DNA from: Arthrobacter celericrescens
GTDB taxonomy: Bacteria; Actinomycetota; Actinomycetes; Actinomycetales; Micrococcaceae
Reading direction: 5' to 3'
DNA: 37,264 nt
Assembly: GCF_003614925.1 (NCBI RefSeq)
Contig: NZ_QYLP01000082.1
Location: 1-37,264 of the forward strand
Shown: in pieces, positions 36,370 through 37,264 of the stretch
How positions within the stretch are numbered: position 1 is the first letter of the stretch
Layout of the letters: each line of letters opens with the position of its first letter
Notes under the pieces: generated by a model
The model's input: the letters and a program-made list of their open reading frames with translations, nothing else
Databases searched by the model: none
Told to the model about the DNA's origin: nothing
Translations under genes and position numbers: made by a program

Positions 36370-36804
36370 ATGAATGAGGCACCAAGGTGGCAGCCGTTCG
36401 ACCGCCGCAATCCAATGGATTTCACGGAGCCGTTCCGCAGGCTCTTCGAAGGGGAAAACCCGCGGTCCATGATCCGCGTGGAAGAGGAAACCAGGGACAA
36501 CGTCCTGACGGTGCGCGCCGAACTGCCCGGTGTGGACCCGGACAACGACGTGGACATTTCCGTGACGGAAGGCCAACTGCAGATCCGGGCCGAGCGCAGG
36601 GAAATGAGCGAGCGGAAGGAGGACGGCAGCTACCGTTCGGAATTCCGCTACGGCTCCCTGTTCCGCAGCATTCCGCTGCCGAAGGGAGTCAAGGAAGAAG
36701 ACATCAGCGCCAGCTACAAGGACGGCATCCTCGAAGTGAGGGTGCCCCTGCCGGAGGGCGAGGCTGAGGCAACGAAGCGCAAGATCCGGATCTCCCGCGA
36801 CTAG
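36370..36804 (+). CDS. Hsp20/alpha-crystallin-family small heat shock protein
   Basis: 144 residues from ATG 36370; GTG 36331 is also in frame. The alpha-crystallin domain (about 35-130) is complete: MIRVEEETRDNVLTVRAELP, GVDPDNDVDISVTEGQLQIR, a charged loop, LPKGVKEEDISASYKDGILE and the beta-strand VRVPLP, followed by a short tail with the I-x-I motif RKIRISRD. It is an ATP-independent holdase and forms oligomers. The relative HspX is a central DosR target in Mycobacterium; here no matching box is seen. A 19-bp-stem terminator follows. Confidence 0.93.
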   Translation: MNEAPRWQPFDRRNPMDFTEPFRRLFEGENPRSMIRVEEETRDNVLTVRAELPGVDPDNDVDISVTEGQLQIRAERREMSERKEDGSYRSEFRYGSLFRSIPLPKGVKEEDISASYKDGILEVRVPLPEGEAEATKRKIRISRD

Positions 36805-36830
36805 ACACCCCGCACTGAATCGCTTCTCCG

Positions 36831-36870
36831 CACTGGGACACCCCGGCCGTCCGGCCGGGGTGTCCCAGTG
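36831..36870. terminator. Strong bidirectional terminator between hsp20 and nirB
   Basis: CACTGGGACACCCCGGCCG (36831-36849) and its exact inverse (36852-36870) give a perfect 19-bp stem with a minimal loop between two convergent genes. The core GGGACACCCC is also present in the terminator at 18935-18964. Confidence 0.85.
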
Positions 36871-36891
36871 TGTAGCGGCTGCGGTGCGGAA

Positions 36892-37264
36892 CTAGTCGCC
36901 GTCGCCGCGGACCGGGATCGTGGCGCCGATGAGCAGCTTGCCCTTTTCCTCGTTGGTGGCGGGGCGGATCTGGCCGCGCTCGGGCACGAACGCGATGGAG
37001 TCGTCCTTCTGGTCGGGGGCGTTGACGAAGGAGCGGAAGCGGCGCAGGCGCTCCGGGTCCTTCAGGGTTTCGGCCCACTCGTCCTGGTACGTTCCGATGT
37101 GCTTCGCCATCGCCGCCTCAAGCTCTTCGGCGATCCCGAGGGAATCCTCGACGACCACCTGGCGGACGTGGTCCAGTCCGCCGTCGAGTTCTTCCTGCCA
37201 GCGTGCGGTGCGCTGGAGGCGGTCGGCGGTGCGGATGTAGTACATGAAGTAGCGGTCGATGTAC
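36892..37264 (-). CDS. nirB: Nitrite reductase large subunit, C-terminus (partial)
   Basis: The last 123 codons of a minus-strand gene that runs off the right edge. YIDRYFMYYIRTADRLQRTA, then LDHVRQVVVEDSLGIAEELE, KDPERLRRFRSFVNAP and FVPERGQIRPA match the C-terminal end of NAD(P)H-dependent assimilatory nitrite reductase (NirB). The ORF-like start at 37245 is an internal Met. The enzyme reduces nitrite to ammonium with siroheme and FAD; its catalytic part lies outside the window. Confidence 0.88.
   Translation of the reverse strand, partial: YIDRYFMYYIRTADRLQRTARWQEELDGGLDHVRQVVVEDSLGIAEELEAAMAKHIGTYQDEWAETLKDPERLRRFRSFVNAPDQKDDSIAFVPERGQIRPATNEEKGKLLIGATIPVRGDGD

Overview
The window is GC-rich, with frequent GTG/TTG starts, strong GGAGG-type ribosome sites and apparently leaderless promoters. 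The proteome is actinobacterial. The gene complement looks most like Arthrobacter or a related Micrococcaceae genus; that is inference from family composition, since no rRNA is present. I see no tRNA, rRNA, CRISPR array, transposase or integrase.

Layout. (1) 1-2113: the 5' end of an exported or membrane protein (-), a small zinc-ribbon-like protein, a 47-aa protein behind paired palindromic operators, and a DUF1508-like protein. (2) 2168-9523 (-): a tightly overlapping five-gene operon encoding a SWIM zinc-finger protein, DUF5691, a MoxR AAA+ ATPase, DUF5682 and a VWA protein. It resembles the E. coli yehLMPQ set and has no established function. dinB lies just upstream. (3) 10769-13979: a Tat-exported multicopper oxidase with a SHOCT membrane protein, and a PaaK-like adenylating enzyme. 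(4) 14023-22667: a stress/dormancy island built around a DosS/DosR-like (Streptomyces OsdK/OsdR-like) heme-GAF sensor kinase and NarL-type regulator. It holds five PPOX split-barrel flavoprotein paralogues, three universal stress proteins, an SPW-repeat membrane protein and a DUF3040 protein. (5) 22847-33395: a glycogen-debranching-type glycosidase, a monooxygenase-MFS-VOC operon, and the very large NAD-specific glutamate dehydrogenase. (6) 33459-37264: an MFS transporter, two convergent RibD/DHFR-like reductases, an Hsp20 chaperone, and the 3' end of nirB (assimilatory nitrite reductase).

How the genes may work together. Six copies of a 14-bp element related to the mycobacterial DosR box (best copy GGGACTTTGTGCCC) lie in the promoters of the island, including that of the regulator itself. 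Each is followed, 23 or 24 bases on, by a -10-like NANNNT. In three PPOX genes the -10 is followed by exactly six bases and the start codon, which implies leaderless mRNAs. A fourth PPOX gene has a 5' UTR in which nine bases are exactly complementary to its ribosome-binding site. Together these suggest an oxygen- or redox-responsive regulon for PPOX proteins and universal stress proteins, perhaps extending to the neighbouring central-metabolism genes. Near 18438-19090 there are remains of two decayed genes, a universal-stress-protein tail and a metallo-beta-lactamase-fold N-terminus, so the island has been rearranged.

The two most system-like candidates are the five-gene MoxR/VWA/SWIM/DUF5682/DUF5691 operon and the DosR-box regulon with its leaderless and switch-like leaders.
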